Below, one piece after another: positions 1-7,059 of a DNA stretch of 11,189 nucleotides. The notes under the pieces are model-generated. The model was not told where the DNA came from, searched no databases, and saw only the letters and a program-made list of their open reading frames with translations. Position 1 is the first letter of the stretch; each line of letters starts with the position of its first letter. The position numbers and the translations under genes were made by a program. Origin of the DNA: DATJPR01 sp035506295 (GTDB taxonomy: Bacteria > Bacteroidota > Ignavibacteria > UBA10030 > UBA6906); NCBI GenBank assembly GCA_035506295.1, contig DATJPR010000250.1, positions 1 to 11,189 on the forward strand, given 5' to 3'.

Positions 1-1
1 G

Positions 2-382
2 GATCAACTGGATTTCGGGTTCCGGGGAACGATCACCTTCACCCGCACGCTTTCCTTGCAGGGTTTCGTCCAGGTGCTCCTCGCCCGGGGTCGATACGTG
101 AACTACTCGCGCATCGGCACCATGGGGAACATGGTTCCGTACGACTACGCCGCTTCGGCGCTCTTTGCGAGCCATGACTTCAACGAGTCGACACTCAATG
201 CGAATCTTCTGTTGCGGTGGGAGTTCCTTCCAGGGAGCTCGTTCTATCTCGCCTGGACGCAGGAACGATATGGGAATTGGGGACTATACGAACGCTCAAT
301 AGGCATGAGTTTCAACGACACTTTCCGACTGCCACAGGAGAATGTGCTGCTGGCGAAAGTGGCTTACTGGTTTTCCTTGTAG
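2..382 (+). CDS. C-terminal fragment of a DUF5916-like outer-membrane beta-barrel protein
   Basis: The reading frame is open from the left edge and ends with TAG at 380-382, leaving 126 residues of a larger protein whose start lies outside the window. The visible part has alternating polar and hydrophobic strands. It carries the phrases LRWEFLPGSSFYLAWTQER and VLLAKVAYWFSL, which match what I remember of the C-terminal barrel of DUF5916 proteins, where an RWEYRPGS-like motif followed by a WTQ motif is typical. Full family members usually have an N-terminal carbohydrate-binding-like domain before the barrel. The substrate and role are not known. The protein ends in WFSL rather than a terminal phenylalanine, a small departure from the usual barrel end. 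It converges with the minus-strand hydrolase gene. The barrel call is fairly secure and the family assignment is from memory. Confidence 0.72.
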   Translation, partial: DQLDFGFRGTITFTRTLSLQGFVQVLLARGRYVNYSRIGTMGNMVPYDYAASALFASHDFNESTLNANLLLRWEFLPGSSFYLAWTQERYGNWGLYERSIGMSFNDTFRLPQENVLLAKVAYWFSL

Positions 383-398
383 AACAAAGCATCTTTGA

Positions 399-474
399 GA
401 GTAAGCAGTAGGCGGTATGGAGTAGGGAGATAAATGGACGCCACCGTTTTCTCCCCACTCCTTACTGCTTACTC
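399..474. terminator. Long imperfect hairpin, possible bidirectional transcription stop
   Basis: Bases 399-410 pair perfectly with 463-474 over 12 base pairs. Bases 419-430 pair with 450-461 with a single mismatch. Between the stems are an 8-base bulge (411-418) opposite one base (462), and a 19-base loop (431-449). It lies between two convergent genes and covers the hydrolase stop codon (462-464), so it could end transcription from both sides. There is no clear run of T after either arm, so it is not a classical intrinsic terminator. The hairpin may simply be a by-product of the inverted repeats. Confidence 0.3.
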
Positions 475-480
475 CCTACC
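400..480. repeat. Degenerate 7-base repeats in opposite orientations at a convergent gene junction
   Basis: On the plus strand, 400-434 divides into five consecutive heptads (agtaagc, agtaggc, ggtatgg, agtaggg, agataaa). On the minus strand, 480 down to 446 reads as ggtaggg, agtaagc, agtaagg, agtgggg, agaaaac. Both follow an AGTARGN-like pattern. The arms differ by one heptad in copy number, which accounts for the 7-base size difference between the two sides of the hairpin bulge. The left block lies between the genes. The right block runs through the last codons and stop of the hydrolase gene. Such heptads resemble the short tandemly repeated sequences known from some bacterial genomes. Whether this is the same class is inference. 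Confidence 0.7.
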
Positions 481-1400
481 TCGTAAGCCGATCCTTGCAG
501 CGTCTGCTCGAAGAATGCACAAATCTTCCCGGTATACTCGCTCCCGCCAATCTCCGCAAGATTATGATGGGCCGCGTTGGGGATCAGCCAGATTTCTTTC
601 GGCTCGTTCGCGTTGTGAAACACCATCTCAGAATAGTGGCTCTTGATCCGGTCGTCGGCTGTCCCGTGCACGATCAGGATCGGCACATGGATGGACCGGA
701 CCGCTTCCAGCGGTGAGACGAGGCGGGCTTTGAAGTGTGCGATACTCTCCGAGCGGCGGATGACAAGATTCCGCAGGTAGTGCCAGGGAAGCTTCACCAT
801 GCGCTTCTGGTAGTCATCGAACACGCTCCGCAGCGTGGCGAACCCGCTCTCGGCCACGACCGCGTTCACGCGCGGATCAATCGCGGCAAGCTGAATCGCC
901 ACGGCCGCTCCCATCGAATTCCCAAAAACGCCGATCCTGCCCACGACGACATCCGGCCTGCTCACGAGATGGTTGATCACCATCGATGCGTCGTACTTTT
1001 CATAGAAGCCGTACGTGCAATACGTTCCTCCGCTCTCGCCATGCCGGCGCGAATCGTACAGGAAGACATTGAACCCCCGTTGATGCAGCGCCCGGGTGAG
1101 CGGGATTCCCGCGATCTTCGATTCGCTTACGCCGTGGAGGTACAGGACGGTACCTTTCGCCTCCCGTCCCGCATTGATGAGCCAGCACCGCAACGGAACA
1201 CCGTCCGACGTTTCGAGGGTGAGCTCTTCATACGGGAGCCCCGCATCGCTCGGCTGAAGGAGGGTCGTGCGCTTCCTGTAATATTCGACCGTCCGCTTGT
1301 ATGGCTGCAGCAGCATCACCGGCCCGATGAAGAGCAGCATGGTCGACACGAAGGCGACGAAGCCGAGGAACAAAACGATGAGGATGAAAAGGAACAGCAT
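462..1400 (-). CDS. Membrane-anchored alpha/beta hydrolase (serine peptidase/esterase-like)
   Basis: The 312-residue protein starts with about 30 hydrophobic residues, a likely N-terminal membrane anchor, followed by an alpha/beta hydrolase domain. The nucleophile elbow GNSMGA places Ser at about residue 162. The oxyanion region is LYLHGV at about 87-92. The acid is probably Asp249 in HGTADD and the base His278 in NAAHHN, so the triad looks complete. The layout resembles the YqkD/BEM46-like hydrolases that have an N-terminal anchor; the substrate cannot be read from the sequence. I chose the ATG at 1398-1400, which puts the hydrophobic segment first and lies 14 bases after the glucan phosphorylase stop. 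The same frame extends upstream to 1526, but that would overlap the phosphorylase gene with a low-complexity, non-conserved leader. The last five residues (VGSKQ) and the stop codon come from the heptad repeats, so the original C-terminus may have been altered. Confidence 0.85.
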   Translation of the reverse strand: MLFLFILIVLFLGFVAFVSTMLLFIGPVMLLQPYKRTVEYYRKRTTLLQPSDAGLPYEELTLETSDGVPLRCWLINAGREAKGTVLYLHGVSESKIAGIPLTRALHQRGFNVFLYDSRRHGESGGTYCTYGFYEKYDASMVINHLVSRPDVVVGRIGVFGNSMGAAVAIQLAAIDPRVNAVVAESGFATLRSVFDDYQKRMVKLPWHYLRNLVIRRSESIAHFKARLVSPLEAVRSIHVPILIVHGTADDRIKSHYSEMVFHNANEPKEIWLIPNAAHHNLAEIGGSEYTGKICAFFEQTLQGSAYEVGSKQ

Positions 1401-1414
1401 CGGTCGCGGCCCCG

Positions 1415-3559
1415 CTATTTCTTTGCGCCGAGGCGATAATATTTGGTGATGTATTCCTCCACCATACGGTGCGTGTTGTACTCGGGGATGAGGCTGATCA
1501 TGGCATGACGCACCCGCTTCAGCCATTCGCGGGGAATGCCGTCCTTCCCGCGTCGATAGAAGATCGGAATGATTTCGTTTTCCATCACGGCGCGAAGCGA
1601 TGCGGCATCGAGATCGTCCTGAAGCTGTTCACTGGAGGCAGTGGTGTCTTCTCCGATCTTCCATCCATTGTGCCCGTCGTACGCCTCTCTCCACCACCCG
1701 TCCATGGTCATGATATGGAGGCATCCGTGGATGAGTGCCTTCATGCCGCTCGTTCCGCTGGCTTCCATCGGCCTCCGTGGGGTTGCGAGCCACACGTCGC
1801 AACCCGCGACGAGGTAGCGCGCCACGTTGATGTCATAGTCCTCCAGAAAAACGATCCGCCCGAAGAGGTCGTTGCGCTTGGAGATATTCACAATATCTTT
1901 GATGAAATACTTGCCGGCGTCGTCGCGAGGATGCGCTTTGCCGGAGAAAATCAGCTGGACGGGTTGATCGGGGTTTCGCAGCGTCTTGATCGCCCAATCG
2001 AAATCACGGAAAATCAGCGGCGCGCGTTTGTATGTTGCAAACCGCCGCGCGATGCCGATCGTCAGCGCGTCCGGAGAGAGAACTTCGTCGAGGGCGCTGA
2101 GGTCCGCCGCTGCGTTCCGCAGGCTTTGTTCGCGCAACCGCTTGCGGGCGAATTCGACGAGCTCGCGACGCAACATGGTGCGGAGCGCCCAGAGTTCTTC
2201 GTCGCTCACCGAGTCGGACTTCAACGCCTTGTGCCAGAACTCCTTGTCCGCGACCTTTTCCATCCATTGCGTGCCGAACCGTTCCGACCAGAACCGCGCG
2301 GCGCTCGGAGTTGTCCAACCCGCGATGTGGACGCCGTTCGTCACCGACCCGATCGGCACCTTCGTCACCGGGACACCCGGGAAGAGGTCCTTCCACATTT
2401 GCTGGCTGACTTTCCCATGCAACTGGCTCACTCCGTTCGCCGCATGGCTCATCCGGAGAGCAAGCACCGTCATCGTGAACTGCTCGTTGTAGTCGTCCTG
2501 CCGCACCCGGCCATAGCGGATGAGCTGATCGATGTTGATTCCCGACGCGGCACAGAATGCAGGGAAGGCGGCCTTCATGAGGCCGTAGTCGAAGCGATCG
2601 TGACCAGCAGGAACCGGGGTATGTGTGGTGAACACACAGCTGCGACGGACCTGCTCCTCCGCAGCTTCGAGGGGAACGGGCTTCTTCCCTTTCAACTGTT
2701 CACGGAGAAGCTCAAGGGTCAGGAAGGCGGAGTGCCCTTCATTCATATGGAAGACCGACGGCGTCACGCCGATCGCCCGCAGGAACCGGATCCCGCCGAT
2801 GCCGAGAACGATCTCCTGACTGATCCGCGTCCACTGGTCGCCGCCGTACACATGGGCGGTGAGATCGCGATACCGCTGATCGTTTTCGGCAAGGTCCGTA
2901 TCGAGAAGATAGACCGTGGCCCTTCCCACTTTGACCGCCCATCCCTGGAACTTCACGATATCGTTCGCGATTTCGACCTGGCAGATGACCGGATGGCCCT
3001 TGCTGTCCAGCACCGGCGTGATCGGCAGCCTGGCGGGGTCGTACGCCGGGTACTTCTCCATCTGCCACCCGTCCGGCGTCATCTGCTGCTGGAAATATCC
3101 TTGACGATAGAAGAGGGAGATTCCATGAAAGGAAAGTCCCAGGTCGCTGGCGGACTTGGTATGGTCACCCGAAAGGACGCCAAGGCCGCCGGAGTAGATG
3201 CGCAGGCTCTCGTGGAGACCGAACTCCGCGCTGAAATAGGCGACCGACGCGTTCTTGAAGTCGTGTGCATTCTTTGTCACCCATGTCGTCGCCGACTTCA
3301 TGTAAGCCCGGAATTCACGGCAGACTGCTGATGCTCTCCCGAACAGAGCAGGGTCATGCAACCGGAGGTGGAACTCCGACGGGCTCAGCCACCGCATGAC
3401 CTCGACGGGGTTGTGGTTGCTTCGCTCCCACATGAACGGGGAAAACTGCTCAAAGACTTCCTGGGCATTGTGGTTCCACGTCCACCACAGGTTGCGGGAA
3501 AGCTCGTGAAGCTCGGCGATGAGCGCTTCGATCTGTTTGGGTGAGGGAGTGCTGGCCAT
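1415..3559 (-). CDS. glgP: Alpha-glucan phosphorylase, short (about 710 residue) type
   Basis: Glucan phosphorylases use inorganic phosphate and a pyridoxal phosphate cofactor to release glucose 1-phosphate from glycogen-like alpha-1,4-glucans in the cytoplasm. The 714-residue protein has the N-terminal helical region of the distant-phosphorylase group (LSRNLWWTWN, residues 20-29). It then shows AYFSAEFGLHESLRIYSGGL (107-126), HMNEGHSAF (271-279), TNGVH (407-411) and RRFATYKRA (505-513). EASGTSGMKALIHG (599-612) contains Lys607, the expected cofactor lysine. At 714 residues it is shorter than the classical E. coli or muscle enzymes (800 or more) and fits the subgroup seen in Thermotoga and many other bacteria and archaea. 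The ATG at 3559 has an AGGAGA ribosome site at 3571-3576. The gene follows typA with a 92-base gap and precedes the hydrolase by 14 bases. Neither neighbour is a glycogen gene, so its exact physiological glucan is open. Confidence 0.95.
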   Translation of the reverse strand: MASTPSPKQIEALIAELHELSRNLWWTWNHNAQEVFEQFSPFMWERSNHNPVEVMRWLSPSEFHLRLHDPALFGRASAVCREFRAYMKSATTWVTKNAHDFKNASVAYFSAEFGLHESLRIYSGGLGVLSGDHTKSASDLGLSFHGISLFYRQGYFQQQMTPDGWQMEKYPAYDPARLPITPVLDSKGHPVICQVEIANDIVKFQGWAVKVGRATVYLLDTDLAENDQRYRDLTAHVYGGDQWTRISQEIVLGIGGIRFLRAIGVTPSVFHMNEGHSAFLTLELLREQLKGKKPVPLEAAEEQVRRSCVFTTHTPVPAGHDRFDYGLMKAAFPAFCAASGINIDQLIRYGRVRQDDYNEQFTMTVLALRMSHAANGVSQLHGKVSQQMWKDLFPGVPVTKVPIGSVTNGVHIAGWTTPSAARFWSERFGTQWMEKVADKEFWHKALKSDSVSDEELWALRTMLRRELVEFARKRLREQSLRNAAADLSALDEVLSPDALTIGIARRFATYKRAPLIFRDFDWAIKTLRNPDQPVQLIFSGKAHPRDDAGKYFIKDIVNISKRNDLFGRIVFLEDYDINVARYLVAGCDVWLATPRRPMEASGTSGMKALIHGCLHIMTMDGWWREAYDGHNGWKIGEDTTASSEQLQDDLDAASLRAVMENEIIPIFYRRGKDGIPREWLKRVRHAMISLIPEYNTHRMVEEYITKYYRLGAKK

Positions 3560-3651
3560 TACGCTAGTGTTCTCCTGTGTCGGGATTCATCCAATGGTGT
3601 CAACGAGGCTTGCGCCCGGGTACAAGAAAAGAATGCTTTACGCAATTCGTC
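3560..3651. other. Gap between typA and glgP with no separate feature
   Basis: This 92-base gap has a purine-rich AGGAGA ribosome site for glgP (3571-3576 on the minus strand). I see no convincing promoter of the TTG/TAnnTTTG type, no hairpin followed by a T run, and no small ORF of note. Read-through from typA is therefore likely. Confidence 0.5.
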
Positions 3652-5487
3652 CTATTCTTCCGGTCCAACGAGCTCTTTCTTCTTCGCCATCCGGTACCGC
3701 TCGTTCGAATCGAGATATTTCTTTCGCAGGCGAATGCTCTGCGGCGTCACCTCCACAAGCTCTTCGTCCCCGATCCATTCGATGGCCTGTTCGAGCGTCA
3801 GGATCCGCGGCGGTTCGAGGCGCACGGCTTCGTCGGAACCGGACGCGCGCATATTCGTCAGTTGCTTGGTCTTGCAGACGTTGACGTTCATGTCCTGTTC
3901 TCGCGCATTCTCTCCCACAATCATGCCCGCATACACCCGCGTCCCGGGTTCGAGGAAGAACTCCGAGCGGTCCTGCAACTTCCACATCCCGTACGCGACC
4001 GCCTCGCCCGTCTCCATCGCCACGAGCGCGCCCTTCGTCCGGTGCGCCATCTCTCCCTTGAACGGCTCGTAGCCGTGGAAGTTGTGGTGAAGGATTCCCG
4101 TGCCTTTCGTCTGCGTCATGAACTCTCCGCGGAAACCGATAAGGCCGCGCGAAGGGACAAGAAACTCCAACCGGGTGTTCCCGGACGAGGAGATCATGTT
4201 CTTCATGGCGCCTCGTCGCCTGCCGAGGTTTTCGATCACGACGCCGACAAACTCATCCGGCACGTCGATGATCACGTGCTCCATCGGTTCGCAGAGGACG
4301 TCGGCGATCCGTTTGTAGATGACCTCCGGTCGTGAGACCTGAAATTCATATCCCTCGCGGCGCATCGTTTCGATGAGAATCGCCAGATGGAGTTCTCCTC
4401 TGCCGCTGACTCTAAAGGCGTCGGGCGAATCGGTCAGTTCTATCCGCAGACTGACGTTCGACCGCAGCTCGCGCGCCAGCCGCTCGCTCAGATGCCGCGA
4501 CGTGACATAGCGCCCCTCCTGTCCTGCGAACGGTGAGGTGTTCACGATGAACATCATGGACAGTGTGGGTTCTTCGATCGCCACGAACGGGAGGGGGGAC
4601 GGATCGGCTTGGTCCGCAATGGTCTCGCCGATGTCCACGTCTTCCATTCCTGCGATCGCGATCACATCCCCCGCTCCGGCTTCTTGCGTTTCGACGCGGT
4701 GAAGACCTTCGAACGTGTAGATCTTCGTCACCCGCGCATCGTCGGGGGCGCCGTCTCGGTGAATGATCTTCATCGGCGAACCCAGGCGGATGGTCCCGCG
4801 GTGAATACGTCCGATGCCCAGGCGTCCGAGGTAATCATTGTAGTCAATAGTCGTCACGAGCATCTGGAACGCGGCGGAGACATCGCCCGGCGGGGGAGGG
4901 ACGTGCTCGACGATCGCCTCGAAGAGCGGCTCGAGATTGGTGCTTTCCTGGTCCATCTCCCGCTTCGCGATCCCCTGCTTGGCGATGCAGTACAAGGCCG
5001 GGAAATCCAACTGCTTGTCGTTCGCCCCGAGCGACAAAAACAGCTCAAAAACCTCGTCCAGCACCTGGTGCGCCCGCGCATCCTTCCGGTCGATCTTGTT
5101 GATCACGACGATCGGCTTGAGATTCAGGTCGAGCGATTTCTTCAGCACGAACTTCGTCCCCGGCAACGGCCCTTCCGCGGCGTCCACGAGGAGCAGGACC
5201 CCGTCCACCATGGTCAAGGTGCGTTCGACTTCTCCGCCGAAGTCGGCGTGGCCCGGCGTGTCGACGATGTTGATCTTGATGTTTTTGTAGTGGACCGACG
5301 TGTTCTTCGCCATGATCGTGATCCCGCGCTCGCGTTCGAGATCGATCGAGTCCATGACGCGCGTGACGACCTGCTGGTTTTGCCGGAACGTCCCGGTTTG
5401 CCGCAACATATGGTCCACGAGCGTCGTCTTGCCGTGGTCGACATGCGCGATAATCGCGATATTCCGAATGTCTTCCCTACGCTTCAT
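3652..5487 (-). CDS. typA: Ribosome-associated translational GTPase TypA/BipA
   Basis: TypA is an EF-G/LepA-like GTPase that binds the 70S ribosome. It supports 50S assembly and translation under cold or other stress. The 611-residue length is close to the E. coli protein (about 607). The GTPase motifs are present in order: AHVDHGKTT (14-22), RGITI (54-58), DTPGH (76-80, with His80 the catalytic histidine) and NKID (130-133). After the G domain come the beta-barrel domain II, the domain III phrase SGRGELHLAILIETMRREGY (361-380) and the TypA-specific C-terminal part with PSRGLIGFRGEFMT (445-458). The ATG at 5485-5487 has a nearby purine-rich AGGA site and gives the canonical start MKRREDIRNIAIIAHVDHGK. 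The gene follows a 135-base gap with a candidate promoter, suggesting its own transcription start. glgP and the hydrolase may be read through from it. Confidence 0.97.
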   Translation of the reverse strand: MKRREDIRNIAIIAHVDHGKTTLVDHMLRQTGTFRQNQQVVTRVMDSIDLERERGITIMAKNTSVHYKNIKINIVDTPGHADFGGEVERTLTMVDGVLLLVDAAEGPLPGTKFVLKKSLDLNLKPIVVINKIDRKDARAHQVLDEVFELFLSLGANDKQLDFPALYCIAKQGIAKREMDQESTNLEPLFEAIVEHVPPPPGDVSAAFQMLVTTIDYNDYLGRLGIGRIHRGTIRLGSPMKIIHRDGAPDDARVTKIYTFEGLHRVETQEAGAGDVIAIAGMEDVDIGETIADQADPSPLPFVAIEEPTLSMMFIVNTSPFAGQEGRYVTSRHLSERLARELRSNVSLRIELTDSPDAFRVSGRGELHLAILIETMRREGYEFQVSRPEVIYKRIADVLCEPMEHVIIDVPDEFVGVVIENLGRRRGAMKNMISSSGNTRLEFLVPSRGLIGFRGEFMTQTKGTGILHHNFHGYEPFKGEMAHRTKGALVAMETGEAVAYGMWKLQDRSEFFLEPGTRVYAGMIVGENAREQDMNVNVCKTKQLTNMRASGSDEAVRLEPPRILTLEQAIEWIGDEELVEVTPQSIRLRKKYLDSNERYRMAKKKELVGPEE

Positions 5488-5511
5488 TCCATCCTCATTT
5501 TTACCAAAACT

Positions 5512-5542
5512 TAAATATAGCCAAAAGCGTGGGGACTTACAA
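5512..5542 (-). promoter_or_regulatory. Candidate Bacteroidota-type promoter upstream of typA
   Basis: On the minus strand, TTG at 5542-5540 is followed after 20 bases by TATATTTA at 5519-5512. This approximates the Bacteroidota consensus TTG, 19-21 bases, TAnnTTTG, with the last G missing. A transcript starting about seven bases further would have a leader of roughly 18 bases before the typA ATG, including its AGGA ribosome site. The position is sensible, but the match is short and such elements occur by chance. The assignment also depends on the organism really using this sigma factor class. Confidence 0.35.
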
Positions 5543-5622
5543 TGAGAGGGAAAGAGGGGGGAACTTTGAGAGTGTGGGGCTGAGGGACTTTGTGCGACGA
5601 ACTCCCCGCCAGGTCCTGGTCC
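5520..5622. other. Intergenic stretch with a purine-rich tract
   Basis: This part of the gap between the DUF2721 gene and typA contains a 20-base uninterrupted purine run on the plus strand (5544-5563). It is followed by further G-rich sequence to about 5590. The 10-mer ctttgagagt at 5564-5573 also occurs at 393-402, just at the edge of the heptad repeats. I see no small ORF, tRNA-like fold, or convincing terminator with a T run for the upstream DUF2721 gene. The 6-base arms agggac/gtccct around 5583 and 5619 are too far apart to be persuasive. Confidence 0.4.
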
Positions 5623-6027
5623 CTAATTCGATGATTGATCAGCATCAAGATCATCCAGCACCAGGTTCAGCGCGCCGACGGAGAGTGAGATTTCCCGGAT
5701 CATGAAGACGAGAGAAAACATCATCAACAACAGACTTGCGCCGAAAACGTACGCTCCGAGGTCGGCCTTCCCCGTGTACAACAGAAACATGCTGAGGACG
5801 CACAGGAGCAGGCTCGCGATGCCCAGCGCCTGCATATCGCGGATGATATAGACGCGCTTGCGCAGGTTCCGGATTTGCGGGGGAATAATCGGATCCGGAT
5901 GCGCTTTGAACCGCGCATGGAGCTCGCGGATCAGTCCGGCAAGCGTCAGAAAACGCTGGGTGTAGGCGAGCAGCAAGAGCGAGATGGCGGGGAACAGCAG
6001 CGCCGGCGTGGAGAGTTCGATGTTCAT
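5623..6027 (-). CDS. DUF2721 family small membrane protein
   Basis: This is a 134-residue protein with three hydrophobic stretches, at about 7-22, 66-85 and 92-112. A basic amphipathic linker (PPQIRNLRKRVYIIRDM) lies between the first and second. The start TPALLFPAISLLLLAYTQRF fits the DUF2721 family, integral membrane proteins of unknown function that often begin this way. The ATG at 6025-6027 overlaps the TGA of the preceding DUF3052-like gene in an ATGA junction, which suggests coupled translation. An AAAGGAG sequence exists upstream but is about 17 bases away, rather far for an ordinary ribosome site. The frame extends upstream to 6135 without a good start, and the extra residues look non-native. 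The family call is from memory; no function can be given. Confidence 0.8.
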   Translation of the reverse strand: MNIELSTPALLFPAISLLLLAYTQRFLTLAGLIRELHARFKAHPDPIIPPQIRNLRKRVYIIRDMQALGIASLLLCVLSMFLLYTGKADLGAYVFGASLLLMMFSLVFMIREISLSVGALNLVLDDLDADQSSN

Positions 6028-6422
6028 CGAGTGGATTTCACGAGCTCCTTTCGCCTGACCCTCAGCAGCGACCACGTATTGTCCAGCGCGACAATCGAAA
6101 CCGGCCGCACACCGGAGGCGGACACGTGCTCCCATACGCGATCGCGCGAGAGATCGGACTTCACCGCTCCTGTCTGTTTGGGATAGCCGATCCAGAGCGG
6201 GACATCATCCTTCGCAAGGCGGAGAGCGGCCGGAAACTTCCGCTCAAGCTCCTTCATCGTTGAGACAAAGAGAAGCACGACGTCGGGTTTCCCAGTTGCG
6301 CTTCTGGAGACCGAACATTCATCGGGAACATCGCTGAACATCTTCGCTTGCCTGACCGGTGCATTCAAAAGCGCCAGCTTCATGCCGGGCTTGATGTGCA
6401 GCTTCGTAACGATGGAGGCCAT
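6024..6422 (-). CDS. DUF3052-like protein of unknown function
   Basis: A soluble 132-residue protein. Its pattern matches what I remember of DUF3052-type proteins: an N-terminal KLHIKPGMKLALLNAP (7-22), a strand DVVLLFVSTMKELERKFP (47-64), then PLWIGYPKQTGAVKSDL (75-91), and near the end VALDNTWSLLRVRRK (111-125). The KPG, WxxYPK and TWSxLR features are the ones I rely on. The alternation of strands and helices suggests a small Rossmann-like alpha/beta fold, but no catalytic residues are evident. The ATG at 6420-6422 is 4 bases after the GyrI-like stop, and the end overlaps the DUF2721 start by 4 bases. The frame extends upstream to 6548 but would overlap the previous gene with low-complexity residues. 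It may work with the neighbouring GyrI-like protein; this is inference from position only. Confidence 0.7.
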   Translation of the reverse strand: MASIVTKLHIKPGMKLALLNAPVRQAKMFSDVPDECSVSRSATGKPDVVLLFVSTMKELERKFPAALRLAKDDVPLWIGYPKQTGAVKSDLSRDRVWEHVSASGVRPVSIVALDNTWSLLRVRRKELVKSTR

Positions 6423-6426
6423 GGGA

Positions 6427-7029
6427 TCAGGCAAATGGTTGACGAATGATGGTCTTGAGTTTCTCCGGTGCCGTGCGGCTCGGATCGCCGAGGTAGATCT
6501 CGTGGTGCTTCCCGTGGAGGATCCCACCCCGTCCGGTGATGAAGGCATGAAGCCGCTCGATGGTCAGCCGCTCATTGCTGTACGGTCCGACGTGAAGAAT
6601 CTGTGCGACGCGTCCTTCCTTGAATTCGGCAAACCGGACGTGTACCACCGCCGGATTGCTTTTCTTCGCCATCACGGCCTGCCGGGACTTCTCGATGACC
6701 GATGCGGTGACTCCCTGCGGTTGCATGATCATCAGCGTCCACTTCCATTCGTCCTTGTTCCCTTCAAGGAAACTTGCCATCCGGTCGGACCACCAGAGCC
6801 CCTCAAGCGGCGGCACTTTGTACTCCAAGCCTTTTCGTTTCTTGAGATCGAATTTCGTCGTGTAGGCGATGCTGTAGAGCGCGTCAGTGCACGATTGAAA
6901 TTCTGGATTCTCGCTCGGATCGCCCTCTCCGTCAATCATCAGAAAATTCATCGCGGGGACCGTGCATTCCTGCGCGGCGCTGCTCTTGGCGGAGTAGAGG
7001 ACCTTCATCAAATCGACCTTCGGTGTCAT
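6427..7029 (-). CDS. GyrI-like small-molecule-binding domain protein
   Basis: The GyrI-like fold binds small hydrophobic or cationic ligands. It occurs alone or attached to AraC/MerR regulators, and some stand-alone members have been reported to hydrolyse cyclopropanoid compounds. This 200-residue protein has the stand-alone architecture without a DNA-binding domain. Recognisable phrases are PAMNFLMIDGEGDP (25-38), YKVPPLEGLWW (70-80), ILHVGPYSNE (144-153) and HHEIYLGDPSRTAPEKLKT (175-193). Glu177 sits where the ligand-contacting glutamate of this fold is expected. The ATG at 7027-7029 is preferred because a GGGAGA site lies 7 bases upstream. A GTG at 7059 in the same frame would overlap the region just before the upstream stop and has no such site. 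The gene starts 30 bases after the TrmO-like stop. The ligand is unknown. Confidence 0.82.
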   Translation of the reverse strand: MTPKVDLMKVLYSAKSSAAQECTVPAMNFLMIDGEGDPSENPEFQSCTDALYSIAYTTKFDLKKRKGLEYKVPPLEGLWWSDRMASFLEGNKDEWKWTLMIMQPQGVTASVIEKSRQAVMAKKSNPAVVHVRFAEFKEGRVAQILHVGPYSNERLTIERLHAFITGRGGILHGKHHEIYLGDPSRTAPEKLKTIIRQPFA

Positions 7030-7036
7030 ACGCTGG

Positions 7037-7042
7037 TCTCCC
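7037..7042 (-). promoter_or_regulatory. Ribosome binding site that decides the GyrI-like start
   Basis: GGGAGA on the minus strand lies 7 bases before the ATG at 7029. It supports that codon over the in-frame GTG at 7059, which would read through this site. Confidence 0.6.
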
Positions 7043-7059
7043 GGTCGAAAGTGATTCAC

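Noticed and set aside
1401..1526. Upstream extension of the alpha/beta hydrolase to 1526
   Set aside because: The extra 42 residues overlap the glucan phosphorylase end and precede the natural membrane anchor. The ATG at 1400 is the better start.
1469..3331. Very long plus-strand open frame (620 codons) opposite the glucan phosphorylase
   Set aside because: It lies wholly antisense to a clearly conserved gene. Its translation is rich in Arg, His, Asp and Pro with no recognisable domain, which is typical of the antisense frame in GC-rich coding DNA.
4609..5514. Plus-strand open frame of about 300 codons opposite typA
   Set aside because: It is antisense to the GTPase domain of TypA with skewed residue composition and no motif, so it is a coding shadow.
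5583..5624. Possible terminator of the DUF2721 gene from agggac/gtccct arms
   Set aside because: The arms are only 6 bases, separated by about 30 bases, overlap the stop codon, and have no following T run.
6028..6135. Upstream extension of the DUF2721 protein
   Set aside because: It is antiparallel in quality to the family start, overlaps the preceding gene, and would put a non-hydrophobic leader before the first membrane segment.
6423..6548. Upstream extension of the DUF3052-like protein
   Set aside because: It overlaps the end of the GyrI-like gene, is Ser/Arg-rich and non-conserved in appearance. The conserved part begins just after the ATG at 6422.
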